Below, in pieces: positions 27,350-36,263 of a DNA stretch of 64,000 bases. Location of the stretch: contig NZ_WMDZ01000001.1 in assembly GCF_021735935.1 (NCBI RefSeq), positions 1,426,001 to 1,490,000 on the forward strand, written 5' to 3'. The stretch's first letter is position 1, and each line of letters opens with the position of its first letter. A model generated the notes under the pieces. That model saw nothing but the letters and a program-made list of their open reading frames with translations. It searched no databases and had not been told where the DNA came from. Position numbers and translations under genes: made by a program. The stretch comes from Sulfitobacter sp. M39. GTDB taxonomy: Bacteria > Pseudomonadota > Alphaproteobacteria > Rhodobacterales > Rhodobacteraceae.

Positions 27350-29122
27350 ATGGACTTTCTAAACCTGTCGGATAGCACCTCTGCCATCCTGGCATTGACC
27401 GTCGTTGTGATCATGTTTGTCATGTTCTTGCGCGAATCTCTCCCGACCGAGGTCGTGGCCCTGTCAGGGGCGGCCATCATGCTGGCGCTTGGTATCTTGC
27501 CCTATGACGATGCGCAGGCGGTGCTGCAGAACTCTGCCCCCTGGACCATTGCCGCGATGTTCATCGTGATGGGCGCGCTGGTGCGCACGGGGGCGCTGGA
27601 TGTGCTGACGCGGATGGCCGAACGCTATGCCAAGACGCATCCGAAAACGGCGGTGGTGGGGGTGATCATAGCGGTCATGGCGGCCTCGGCGGTGATGAAC
27701 AACACGCCCGTGGTGGTGGTGATGATTCCGGTCGTGGTGCAGCTCAGCCAGACGCTTGGCACCAAAGCCTCCAAGCTGCTGATCCCGCTGAGCTATGCGG
27801 CGATCATGGGCGGCTCCCTGACGCTGATCGGGACCTCGACCAACCTTCTTGTGGACGGTGTCGCACGGTCGCAAGGGCTTGAGCCGTTTGGCATTTTCGA
27901 AATCCTGCCCATCGGTCTGGTCGTCTGTGCCTGGGGCCTGATCTATATGGCCGTGGTTGCGCCCAAACTGCTGCCCGCGCGCGACAGTATGGCGAATATG
28001 CTGTCCGACCGCTCAAAGATGAAATTCTTCACCGAAGCCGTGATCCCGCCCGACTCCAACCTGATCGGGCGCGAGGTGCTCGACGTGCAGCTGTTCAAAC
28101 GCGAAGGCGTGCGGCTGATCGACGTGGTGCGCGGCGATCAGTCGTTGCGCCGCGATCTGGCCAGTGTCGAACTGCGGGTCGGCGACCGTGTGGTTCTGCG
28201 CACCCAGATGACCGAGCTGCTTAGCCTTCAGGCCAATAAAGAGCTCAAGCGCGTCGATCAGGTCTCGGCGGTGGAAACCTCGACCGTAGAGGTGCTGATC
28301 ACGCCGGGCTGCAAGATGGTGGGTCGCACGCTCGGGGCGCTGCGTCTGCGCCGGCGCTATGGGGTATACCCTTTGGCGGTACACCGGCGGAACCAGAACA
28401 TCGGTCGTCAGCTTGACGACCTCATCGTCAAGGTCGGTGACACGCTGTTGCTTGAAGGCGCGATGGAGGATATCCAGCGCCTTGCCTCGGATATGGATAT
28501 GGTCGACGTCTCGCAGCCGTCGGCACGGGCCTTCCGGCGTGGACACGCCCCGATCGCCATCGCGGCGCTGGTGGGGATCGTGGTCTTGGCCGCGCTGAAC
28601 GTCGCGCCGATCTTGCTGCTGGCGGTGCTTGCTGTGGCGCTGGTGCTGGTCACGGGCTGTATCGACGCGGAAGAGGCCTTCAGCTTTGTCGATGGCCGTC
28701 TGCTGGCACTGATCTTCTCGATGCTTGCGGTCGGGGCGGGGTTGCAAAACTCCGGCGCGATCAGCCTGATCGTTGACAATATCGCGCCCTTCCTCGGCAC
28801 GCTGTCGCCTTTCTATGTGATCTTCGCGGTGTTCCTGCTGACGACAACCCTGACAGAGATCGTGTCGAACAACGCGGTGGCGGTGATCATGACCCCGATT
28901 GCCATCAGCCTCGGGTCCGCGCTTGGCATGGACCCGCGCCCCTTGGTCGTGGCGGTGATGATCGCGGCGTCTTGCGCCTTTGCCACCCCCATCGGCTACC
29001 AGACCAACACGCTGGTCTATGGCCCGGGCGGCTACCGTTTCACAGACTTCATGCGCATCGGTATTCCGCTCAACCTGTCGATGTCGCTGCTCGTCTCCAT
29101 GATGATCCCGCTCTTCTGGTAG
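27350..29122 (+). CDS. SLC13-family permease with TrkA_C (RCK) domains
   Basis: 590 residues. N-terminal helices (about 10-210), with MGGSLTLIGTSTNLLVDGVA carrying the SNT-type substrate/Na+ hairpin. Two RCK_C/TrkA_C-like soluble domains lie at about 225-385. A second set of helices follows (about 405-590) with the repeated hairpin TEIVSNNAVAVIMTP. Proteins of this kind are Na+-coupled or uncoupled anion transporters (sulfate, dicarboxylates); the substrate is not readable from sequence. It converges with a second SLC13 gene of the same length. Confidence 0.88.
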   Translation: MDFLNLSDSTSAILALTVVVIMFVMFLRESLPTEVVALSGAAIMLALGILPYDDAQAVLQNSAPWTIAAMFIVMGALVRTGALDVLTRMAERYAKTHPKTAVVGVIIAVMAASAVMNNTPVVVVMIPVVVQLSQTLGTKASKLLIPLSYAAIMGGSLTLIGTSTNLLVDGVARSQGLEPFGIFEILPIGLVVCAWGLIYMAVVAPKLLPARDSMANMLSDRSKMKFFTEAVIPPDSNLIGREVLDVQLFKREGVRLIDVVRGDQSLRRDLASVELRVGDRVVLRTQMTELLSLQANKELKRVDQVSAVETSTVEVLITPGCKMVGRTLGALRLRRRYGVYPLAVHRRNQNIGRQLDDLIVKVGDTLLLEGAMEDIQRLASDMDMVDVSQPSARAFRRGHAPIAIAALVGIVVLAALNVAPILLLAVLAVALVLVTGCIDAEEAFSFVDGRLLALIFSMLAVGAGLQNSGAISLIVDNIAPFLGTLSPFYVIFAVFLLTTTLTEIVSNNAVAVIMTPIAISLGSALGMDPRPLVVAVMIAASCAFATPIGYQTNTLVYGPGGYRFTDFMRIGIPLNLSMSLLVSMMIPLFW

Positions 29123-29130
29123 CGCCGAAC

Positions 29131-29180
29131 CCGCGCTTCCAAATGGCAAATATCCCGGGGGCCCGGGGGCTGGCCCCCGG
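29131..29180 (-). repeat. Dispersed intergenic repeat, copy F (hairpin subtype)
   Basis: On the minus strand a GC hairpin (CCGGGGGCCAGCCCCCGG) is followed by GGGATATTTGCCATTTGGAAGCG. The GGAAG end lies about 12 nt after the SLC13 stop codon at 29120-29122, antisense within the 3' UTR. Confidence 0.65.
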
Positions 29181-29201
29181 CACCTCCAATGGGTGGGTGC
29201 C

Positions 29202-30974
29202 CTAAAGCGGCCAGAATACCAGAATGGCCGGAATGGACACCGCGACGACGATGATCTCAAGGGGCAGCCCCATGCGCCAGTAATCGCCAAAGCTATAGCC
29301 CCCGGGCCCAAGGATCAGCGTGTTGTTCTTATGTCCGATGGGCGTCAGGAACGCGCTCGATGCGGCGACGGCGACCGCCATCAGGAACGGGTCGGGCGAG
29401 ACACCAAGGCTCGTCGCCATCTGGATGCCCACGGGGGCGGCGACGATGGTGGTGGCGGTGTTGTTCAGCACATCCGACAGGGTCATGGTGACCAGCATCA
29501 GCACCGTCAGCACCACCCATGCGGGCAGCCCTTGGGTCAGCCCGACAAGCGCGCCGGCAATCAGCTCCGTCCCGCCAGAAACTTCAAGCGCAGCCCCCAA
29601 CGGGATCATCGACCCCAGCAAAACGACGACGGGCCATTCGATATGGGTGTAAAGCTCCGACAGCGGGACGATCCGCGCCAGCACATAGGCGATTACGACC
29701 AGCCCCAGGGCGACGGGCAGGTAGACCAACCCAAAGCTCGCCGCCGTGACTGCGCCGCCAAACAGGCCGATCGCCAGCCAGACCTTGTGATTTTCGGTCA
29801 CTGCCAACCCGCGGTCAGCAAGGGGCAGCACGCCCAGCCATTCGACCACATGGGACGCGGTATCGCGCGGCACGAGCAGCAGCAGAATATCACCCACCTG
29901 CAGCTCGGTCTTGCGCAGTTGCGAGGTGATGCGTTTGCCGCGCCGCGATACCCCCAACAGCACGGACCGTTGCCGCCACGACAGGCCAACCGCCTGAGCC
30001 GACCGGCCGTTCAGGCGGGAATCGCTGGTGACCACGACCTCGATGATCTCTACCCCTTCGCCATCGGCGCGCAGGCGGTCTTCGCGGTCGGCGTCGGCGA
30101 CATGCAGGTCTAGCGTGCTGCGGAATTCGTCCAGCGCGTCGGGCGTCGCCTCAAGCACCAGCGCGTCGCCTGCGCGCAGGGGCAGGTTGCGTGACTGGCC
30201 GTAGCGGCGCTTGCCGTCCCGGATCACCCCCAGCATGGCGACATCGGCCTTCTCGGCTGCGTCCTGAAGCTCTGCCAGACGTTTCCCGATCTGGGCATTG
30301 CCTTCGGGAATTGTCAGCTCTGCCAGATAGGGGGACAGGTCTTCGGGGCCCAGAACGTTGTTTTCGCGCTGCGGGATAAAACGCCAGCCGATCAGCGCGA
30401 CAAAGGCCAGCCCCGCCGCCGCTGCAATCCCGCCGACAGGGGCGAAATCAAACATGCGAAACGGTGCGCCAAGGGATTCCTGTCGGATCGAGGCGATGAT
30501 GATATTAGGCGGCGTCCCGATCAGCGTCGCCATGCCGCCAAGGATCGTGGCAAAGCTCAGCGGCATCAGGCTCAATCCCGGGGATCGTCCGGCTTTGCGG
30601 GCGGTCTGGATGTCGACCGGCATCAGCAGCGCAAGGGCTGCGACGTTGTTCATGAAGGCTGACAGCACCCCGCCGATGACCCCCATCAGCGTGATATGCC
30701 CGCCAAGGCTACGCGAGGCATCGACCAGCGTGCGCGTGATCAGCAACACCGCGCCAGATCGCGTCAGCCCCGCCGATACGATCAGCACCAGCGCGACCAC
30801 CAGCGTCGCAGGGTGACCAAAGCCCGCAAAGGCATCCTTGCTGTCGACCACCCCCAGCACCACGGCAACCATCAGCGCAGCAAAGGCGACAAGGTCATAG
30901 CGGAACCGCCCCCACAAGAGCATGCCAAACACGGCGGCAAACAGGGTGAACAGGATGATTTGATCGGTGGTCAT
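29202..30974 (-). CDS. SLC13-family permease with TrkA_C (RCK) domains, second copy
   Basis: 590 residues, the same architecture as the convergent gene at 27350: helices 1-190 with GGMATLIGTPPNIIIASIR, RCK_C domains at about 205-375, and helices 395-590 with LSDVLNNTATTIVAAPVGI. The two proteins differ in many positions, so they are old paralogues rather than a recent duplication. It is probably an anion or dicarboxylate transporter. It is divergent from yebC. Confidence 0.88.
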   Translation of the reverse strand: MTTDQIILFTLFAAVFGMLLWGRFRYDLVAFAALMVAVVLGVVDSKDAFAGFGHPATLVVALVLIVSAGLTRSGAVLLITRTLVDASRSLGGHITLMGVIGGVLSAFMNNVAALALLMPVDIQTARKAGRSPGLSLMPLSFATILGGMATLIGTPPNIIIASIRQESLGAPFRMFDFAPVGGIAAAAGLAFVALIGWRFIPQRENNVLGPEDLSPYLAELTIPEGNAQIGKRLAELQDAAEKADVAMLGVIRDGKRRYGQSRNLPLRAGDALVLEATPDALDEFRSTLDLHVADADREDRLRADGEGVEIIEVVVTSDSRLNGRSAQAVGLSWRQRSVLLGVSRRGKRITSQLRKTELQVGDILLLLVPRDTASHVVEWLGVLPLADRGLAVTENHKVWLAIGLFGGAVTAASFGLVYLPVALGLVVIAYVLARIVPLSELYTHIEWPVVVLLGSMIPLGAALEVSGGTELIAGALVGLTQGLPAWVVLTVLMLVTMTLSDVLNNTATTIVAAPVGIQMATSLGVSPDPFLMAVAVAASSAFLTPIGHKNNTLILGPGGYSFGDYWRMGLPLEIIVVAVSIPAILVFWPL

Positions 30975-31132
30975 GAGCGTACCTTGCGTGAACTGCGACC
31001 AAAGCCCTAGCAGCCGCCCGTGCGCCTGTCTGCCCCAAACCCAGCCATACCGCCCGCGTGCGCGGTGGCTTGTTCAGGCGCGTGGCCTGCCGTATAGAGA
31101 GCCAACCGAGAATTTTAGCATGTGAGGTCACC

Positions 31133-31873
31133 ATGGCAGGTCACTCAAAATGGGCAAATATCCAGCACCGTAAGGGCCGTCAGGACAAACTGCGCGCCAA
31201 GGTGTTTTCCAAGCTCTCCAAAGAAATCACCATCGCGGCGAAGATGGGCGAACCCGATCCGGACAAGAACCCGCGTCTGCGTCTTGCGGTGAAAGAGGCC
31301 AAGGGCCAGTCCATGCCCAAGGACAACATCGAACGCGCGATCAAGAAAGCCGTCGGCGGCGAGGGCGAGGATTACGAAGAAATCCGCTATGAAGGCTACG
31401 GCCCCAATGGTGTTGCCGTCATCGTCGAGGCGATGACCGACAACCGCAACCGCACCGCATCGACCGTGCGGTCCACCTTCACCAAGAACGGTGGCAATCT
31501 GGGCGAGACAGGCAGCGTCGGCTTCATGTTCGACCGTAAGGGCGAAATCACCTATCCCGCCAGCGTTGGCGATGCCGATACCGTCATGATGGCCGCCATC
31601 GAAGCCGGTGCGGAAGACGTCGAAAGCTCGGATGACGGGCATGTGATCTGGTGCATGGATACCGACCTGAACGATGTCAGCACCGCGCTAGAGGCCGAGT
31701 TGGGCGAATCCGATAGCACCAAGCTGGTCTGGCGTCCGACCACCACGACCGAAATGGATCTGGAAGGGATGGAAAAGCTGATGAAGCTGATTGACGCCCT
31801 GGAAGACGACGACGACGTGCAGCGGGTCACCGCGAACTTCGAAGCCTCTGACGAGGTGATGGAGCAGCTGTAA
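31133..31873 (+). CDS. yebC: YebC/PmpR-family DNA-binding regulator or translation factor
   Basis: 246 residues, starting [18 protein letters not shown], the invariant family N-terminus. The later segments [20 protein letters not shown] and [16 protein letters not shown] are also signatures. Family members have been described as transcription regulators and, more recently, as relieving ribosome stalling on proline stretches. The in-frame region upstream is not used. An intrinsic terminator follows. Confidence 0.95.
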   Translation: MAGHSKWANIQHRKGRQDKLRAKVFSKLSKEITIAAKMGEPDPDKNPRLRLAVKEAKGQSMPKDNIERAIKKAVGGEGEDYEEIRYEGYGPNGVAVIVEAMTDNRNRTASTVRSTFTKNGGNLGETGSVGFMFDRKGEITYPASVGDADTVMMAAIEAGAEDVESSDDGHVIWCMDTDLNDVSTALEAELGESDSTKLVWRPTTTTEMDLEGMEKLMKLIDALEDDDDVQRVTANFEASDEVMEQL

Positions 31874-31880
31874 CACTTAC

Positions 31881-31919
31881 GCCCCGCCAGTGATCAATGT
31901 CGCGGCGGGGCTTTGCTTT
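31881..31919 (+). terminator. Intrinsic terminator of yebC
   Basis: GCCCCGCC (31881-31888) pairs perfectly with GGCGGGGC (31904-31911), followed by TTTGCTTT. It starts 7 bp after the stop. Confidence 0.8.
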
Positions 31920-31956
31920 GGCGGGGGCAGGCGTTTGCGTCACACCCCCGCAAGAC

Positions 31957-31999
31957 ATAAAAAAACCGCCCCTGGCTTAGCTGCGGGGCGGTTTTTTTA
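31957..31999. terminator. Bidirectional intrinsic terminator
   Basis: AAAAAACCGCCCC (31960-31972) pairs with GGGGCGGTTTTTT, with A- and T-runs on both sides. It ends both the yebC readthrough and the minus-strand 79-residue gene (stop at 32021). Confidence 0.88.
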
Positions 32000-32020
32000 T
32001 GTCAGCTTTTGGGGCCGAAT

Positions 32021-32260
32021 TTATCCCAAAAGGCGCGCCATGCGAAAAAGACCACACCACGCTGGTTTGGCCGAGGTTTCGCGCACGCGCTGCTGCGAGA
32101 TAGAGGCGAGGACGCGTTTGACATCGTTCAGGTGCCCCAAGGCCTTTGATCCGCCTGCGCTTGCCTGAACGCTCAGGATCTTGGACTGTGTGTGCAGGGC
32201 TGCTTCGATAAGCGCCAATTCATCTTGGCTGATTTCCAGCTTCTGTTTGTCGTCGAACAT
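32021..32260 (-). CDS. Conserved hypothetical protein, 79 residues
   Basis: Starts MFDDKQKLEISQDELALIEAALHTQ. It is mostly helical and charged, with no signal peptide or membrane segment. The ATG at 32260 is preceded by CAAGGAATAATGTC (ribosome-binding site AAGGA). It ends in a basic segment, CGLFRMARLLG. The bidirectional terminator follows 22 bp after the stop. I do not recognise the family. Confidence 0.7.
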   Translation of the reverse strand: MFDDKQKLEISQDELALIEAALHTQSKILSVQASAGGSKALGHLNDVKRVLASISQQRVRETSAKPAWCGLFRMARLLG

Positions 32261-32460
32261 GACATTATTCCTTGGTTGTATGCGGGTCAGATAGGCGCTG
32301 TATCTGTGGTTCGCTAGTAGTAACGGGCCCAATCACGCAAATGTTTCGCGGCCGCAACAATAAAGTTGGGGTTGCAGGGGATGAAAATTTATTTTTGGGT
32401 GGGGTCCGGCGGTGCATCTTGCCCGAGACCGGCTTAGATTCCCGACGGAGCTTTTGACAT

Positions 32461-33057
32461 ATGACCGCCTTTTTCCCCGGCTTTGCCTTGGGCCTGACCT
32501 TGATTCTGGCCATCGGGGCGCAGAACGCCTTTGTCTTGCGCCAAGGCTTGCGGTTGCAGCATGTGTTTTGGGTCTGCCTGACCTGCGCCTTGTCGGATGC
32601 GGTGCTGATTGCCGCAGGGGTGGCAGGGTTCGGTGCACTGGCAAGCGCGGTGCCGTGGTTTGAAACGCTGATGCGCTACGGCGGGGCGGCGTTCCTGATC
32701 TGGTACGGTTTTCAGAACGCCCGCTCGGCTTGGCAGGGCGGCCATGCGCTGGCCGCTGACGGGGCTGCGCAAACCAGCCTGCGCCGCACGATCCTGACGC
32801 TGCTGGCCCTGACCTGGCTGAACCCGCATGTCTATCTGGATACCGTCGTGCTGCTGGGGTCCATCGCCGCGCAATATGAAAGCCGCCTTGCCTTCGGGGC
32901 AGGTGCGGTCACGGCGAGCTTTGTTTTCTTTTTCAGCCTGGGCTATGGCGCGCGCCTGTTGGGGCCGTTTTTCAGCAAGCCGCGCAGTTGGCAAATTCTG
33001 GATGGTGTGATTGCGCTGACCATGTGGGCGATTGCTTTGAAACTTCTGCTGATGTGA
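32461..33057 (+). CDS. LysE/ArgO-family amino acid exporter
   Basis: 198 residues with five to six helices. The N-terminal FALGLTLILAIGAQNAFVLRQGL is the LysE/ArgO signature (IGAQN), distinct from RhtB. The middle TLLALTWLNPHVYLDTVVLLG is also conserved. It probably exports arginine or lysine. The ATG at 32461 has a poor Shine-Dalgarno match. No LysG/ArgP-like regulator is adjacent. Confidence 0.9.
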   Translation: MTAFFPGFALGLTLILAIGAQNAFVLRQGLRLQHVFWVCLTCALSDAVLIAAGVAGFGALASAVPWFETLMRYGGAAFLIWYGFQNARSAWQGGHALAADGAAQTSLRRTILTLLALTWLNPHVYLDTVVLLGSIAAQYESRLAFGAGAVTASFVFFFSLGYGARLLGPFFSKPRSWQILDGVIALTMWAIALKLLLM

Positions 33058-33094
33058 CCTTGCCCTTGGGGAAGGGTTGGGGAATGTTGCGTCC

Positions 33095-33997
33095 ATGACA
33101 ACTGCACATCCCCAAAGCCCCGTCACCGGTATCTTCTGGATGGTCGTGACCGGCCTGTGTTTCATCTGCGTGACCGCCCTGGTCAAACATATGGGCCCGC
33201 GCCTGCCGTCCTCCGAAGCTGCATTTATCCGTTATGGCTTTGGCTTGGTGTTCCTGCTGCCCGCGATTGGCGCGCTGCGCGAGGCAAAGCTGTCACGCCG
33301 CCAATGGGCGCTTTTTTCGGTACGCGGCGGGCTGCATGGGGTGGGCGTCATCCTGTGGTTCTACGCCATGACCCGTATCTCTATCGCCGAGGTGACGGCG
33401 ATGAACTATCTTGCGCCGATCTATGTCACCATCGGGGCCGCGCTTTTTCTGGGCGAGAGCTTGGCCCTGCGCCGTATCATTGCGGTCGTGCTGGGGCTGG
33501 TCGGGGCCGCGATCATTCTGCGACCGGGGTTTCGAGAGCTGACCGGCGGGCATTTCGCGATGCTGATCGCGGCGGTGGTGTTTGGTGGGGCCTATTTGCT
33601 GGCCAAAGTGCTTGCGGATGAGGTGCGTCCGTCGGTCGTCGTCGCGATGATGTCGCTGTTCGTGACGCTGTTTCTGGCCCCCTTCGCGCTTGCCAACTGG
33701 ATTACCCCCACGTGGGAGGAGATCGGAATCCTCGCCGCTGTCGCCTGTTTTGCAACCGCAGGTCACTATACGATGACGCTGGCTTTTGCCGCAGCACCGC
33801 TGACGGTGACCCAGCCGGTGACCTTCCTGCAACTGGTCTGGGCCACGGCCCTTGGTGCTATCGTCTTTGCTGAACCCATTGATATCTGGGTCGTTCTTGG
33901 CGGGGCGGTGATCCTTGGGTCGGTGACCTTTATCACATGGCGCGAGGCGATGCTGAAACGCCAGATCACGCCCGCCACGCCGGCGACCAAATTCTAG
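33095..33997 (+). CDS. DMT-superfamily (EamA) transporter
   Basis: 300 residues, ten helices in two EamA repeats (about 10-140 and 150-285). It starts MTTAHPQSPVTGIFWMVVTG, with GAAIILRPG closing the first repeat and the second ending WVVLGGAVILGSVTFITWRE. The substrate is unknown. ATG 33095 follows GAAGGGTTGGGG; a TTG at 33077 is less likely. It lies 37 bp after the LysE gene and is probably cotranscribed with it. Confidence 0.88.
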   Translation: MTTAHPQSPVTGIFWMVVTGLCFICVTALVKHMGPRLPSSEAAFIRYGFGLVFLLPAIGALREAKLSRRQWALFSVRGGLHGVGVILWFYAMTRISIAEVTAMNYLAPIYVTIGAALFLGESLALRRIIAVVLGLVGAAIILRPGFRELTGGHFAMLIAAVVFGGAYLLAKVLADEVRPSVVVAMMSLFVTLFLAPFALANWITPTWEEIGILAAVACFATAGHYTMTLAFAAAPLTVTQPVTFLQLVWATALGAIVFAEPIDIWVVLGGAVILGSVTFITWREAMLKRQITPATPATKF

Positions 33998-34053
33998 CAA
34001 CACAATTTGCCAGATCGTGACTAAACCTTGGGTTGATCCGCTCTCAGGTTTTT

Positions 34054-34071
34054 ATTGACTTACTAGTCAAT
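34054..34071. promoter_or_regulatory. Perfect palindrome upstream of betI (candidate BetI operator with overlapping -35)
   Basis: ATTGACT-TACT-AGTCAAT, 7-bp arms and a 4-bp spacer, 48 bp before the betI start. The left arm contains TTGACT, a good -35 hexamer. A repressor bound here would block the bet promoter, as is known for BetI in other bacteria, where it is relieved by choline. The site is inferred from position and symmetry. Confidence 0.6.
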
Positions 34072-34119
34072 CAACGTAGTTTTGATGGCCAGATGCTATC
34101 AACCTACTAAGGATTCTTT

Positions 34120-34695
34120 ATGCCCAAAGTCGGAATGGAGCCTATTCGCCGCGACGCATTGGTCAAAGCGACGATTGCCGAAATCGGTGCGGCGCAATCA
34201 CTGGATGTAACGGTCGGGCAAATCGCGCGCCGCGCGGGGATGTCCTCGGCGTTGGCGCACCACTATTTTGGCGGCAAGGACCAGATATTCCTCGCGGCCA
34301 TGCGCTATATCCTGACGGAATACAGCACCGAGGTCCGTCGCGAGCTGCGTCTGAACAAATCCCCCCTGGGACGGGCCGAGGCGATCATCCGCGCGAGCTT
34401 TGACGAAAGCTATTTCGATCCGGCAACGGTCAGCGCCTGGATGACGCTCTATGCTTCCTCGCGGACCAATACCGAAACCTACCGTTTGCTGGTGGTGTAT
34501 CAAAAGCGGCTGCGGTCGAACCTGACCTATGCGCTGCGCCCGATCTCGGATGATCCGGCCGGGGACGCCGATACGCTGGCCGCCCTGATCGACGGTCTTT
34601 ACCTGCGTGCCGCCTTGTCGGACGAAGGCAGCGCCCGCGCCGCCAGCGACCGCGCCCTGTCGGTGCTGCATATGCTTGTGGGAGCCAAAGAATGA
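34120..34695 (+). CDS. betI: BetI, TetR-family repressor of choline/betaine genes
   Basis: 191 residues. The N-terminal TetR HTH (about 10-55, TVGQIARRAGMSSALAHHYFGGKDQIFLAAM) and the BetI-type C-terminal ligand domain (SAWMTLYASSRTNTETYRLLVVYQKRLRSNL) match the family well. It represses the bet genes and is released by choline. Its start lies 48 bp after a perfect palindrome. Its stop overlaps the start of betC (ATGA), so it heads the operon it controls. Confidence 0.93.
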   Translation: MPKVGMEPIRRDALVKATIAEIGAAQSLDVTVGQIARRAGMSSALAHHYFGGKDQIFLAAMRYILTEYSTEVRRELRLNKSPLGRAEAIIRASFDESYFDPATVSAWMTLYASSRTNTETYRLLVVYQKRLRSNLTYALRPISDDPAGDADTLAALIDGLYLRAALSDEGSARAASDRALSVLHMLVGAKE

Positions 34696-36200
34696 CCCAG
34701 CCCAATATCCTTATCCTGATGGTCGACCAGTTGAACGGCACGCTGTTTCCCGACGGCCCCGCCGACTGGCTACATGCCCCGAACCTCAAAAAGCTGGCGG
34801 CGCGGTCGACGCGGTTCAAGAACGCCTATACCGCCAGCCCGCTATGCGCGCCGGGGCGTGCGGCGTTCATGTCGGGGCAGCTCCCGTCGGCCACAGGCGT
34901 CTATGACAACGCGGCAGAGTTCGCGTCGAGCGTGCCCACCTACGCCCACCATCTGCGGCGTGCGGGCTATCAGACCTGCCTGTCGGGCAAGATGCATTTC
35001 GTCGGCCCCGATCAGTTGCACGGGTTCGAGGAACGCCTGACCACCGATATCTACCCCGCCGATTTCGGCTGGACGCCGGACTATCGCAAGCCGGGGGAAC
35101 GCATTGACTGGTGGTATCATAATATGGGGTCGGTGACCGGCGCAGGTGTGGCGGAAACCAGCAACCAGATGGAATATGACGACGCCGTGGCCTATGAGGC
35201 GACGCGCAAGATTTACGATCTGTCCCGCGGTCTGGATCCGCGCCCGTGGTGCCTGACCGCCAGCTTTACGCACCCGCATGACCCCTATGTCGCGCGCAAG
35301 AAATACTGGGATCTGTACAACGATTGCGACCACCTGCTGCCCGAGGTGCCCGATCTGGGGTATGAAAATCAGGACAACCATTCCAAACGTATCTTTGACG
35401 CGAACGACTGGCGCAGCTTTGACATCACCGAACGCGACATCACACGTTCGCGTCAGGCTTACTTTGCCAACATCAGCTATCTTGACGACAAGATCGGTGA
35501 GATCCTTCAAACGCTTGAAGACACGCGCCAAGAGGCGATCATCATCTTCTGCTCGGACCACGGTGATATGCTGGGCGAGCGGGGGCTTTGGTTCAAGATG
35601 AGCTTTTTCGAAGGCTCGTCCCGCGTGCCGATGATGATCGCCGCCCCGCAGATGGCACCGGGCTTGCAGACCACGCCGGTCAGCAATATCGACGTTTGCC
35701 CCACCGTCTGTGATCTGGCAGGCGTTTCAATGGACGAGGTGCAGGAATGGACCACAGGGCAATCGCTGGTGCCCATGGGGCAGGGGGTGGAACGCACCGA
35801 ACCCGTCGCGATGGAATACGCGGCAGAGGCGTCTTACGCGCCGATGGTGTCACTGCGCTACGGCAAGTGGAAGTTCAACCGCTGCGCGCTTGACCCTGAC
35901 CAACTGTTCGATCTGGAAACCGATCCGCACGAACTGACCAACCTTGCGGAAGAACCTGCCCATCAGGGCACGCGGCTCACCCTGTCGGCCAAGGCCGACG
36001 CCCGCTGGGATCTGGCCGCGTTCGACGCAGATGTCCGTAAAAGTCAGGCCCGCCGCTGGGTCGTCTACGAGGCGCTGCGCAAGGGCGGGTACTATCCGTG
36101 GGATCACCAGCCGCTGCGCAATGCGTCAGAGCAATACATGCGCAACCACATGGATCTGAACGTGCTGGAAGACAACAAACGTTTTCCGCGCGGCGAATAG
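34692..36200 (+). CDS. betC: Choline-sulfatase
   Basis: 502-residue type-I sulfatase that hydrolyses choline-O-sulfate to choline and sulfate. The formylglycine site is C52-A-P-G-R56 (CxPxR, Cys type; Gly in place of the usual Ser/Ala at position 4). The metal Asp is in ILMVDQLNG, and the second metal site is IFCSDHGDMLGERG. The C-terminal part matches choline-sulfatase rather than arylsulfatase (YALRKGGYYPWDHQPL-type ending, seen here as GGYYPWDHQPLRNASEQYMRN in two segments). It starts 4 bp inside betI. Confidence 0.95.
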   Translation: MTQPNILILMVDQLNGTLFPDGPADWLHAPNLKKLAARSTRFKNAYTASPLCAPGRAAFMSGQLPSATGVYDNAAEFASSVPTYAHHLRRAGYQTCLSGKMHFVGPDQLHGFEERLTTDIYPADFGWTPDYRKPGERIDWWYHNMGSVTGAGVAETSNQMEYDDAVAYEATRKIYDLSRGLDPRPWCLTASFTHPHDPYVARKKYWDLYNDCDHLLPEVPDLGYENQDNHSKRIFDANDWRSFDITERDITRSRQAYFANISYLDDKIGEILQTLEDTRQEAIIIFCSDHGDMLGERGLWFKMSFFEGSSRVPMMIAAPQMAPGLQTTPVSNIDVCPTVCDLAGVSMDEVQEWTTGQSLVPMGQGVERTEPVAMEYAAEASYAPMVSLRYGKWKFNRCALDPDQLFDLETDPHELTNLAEEPAHQGTRLTLSAKADARWDLAAFDADVRKSQARRWVVYEALRKGGYYPWDHQPLRNASEQYMRNHMDLNVLEDNKRFPRGE

Positions 36201-36263
36201 AACGACTGCCCAAGGGGTGCGGGCAACCAAACCAATAATGCACCCCCAACACGGAGGGACACA

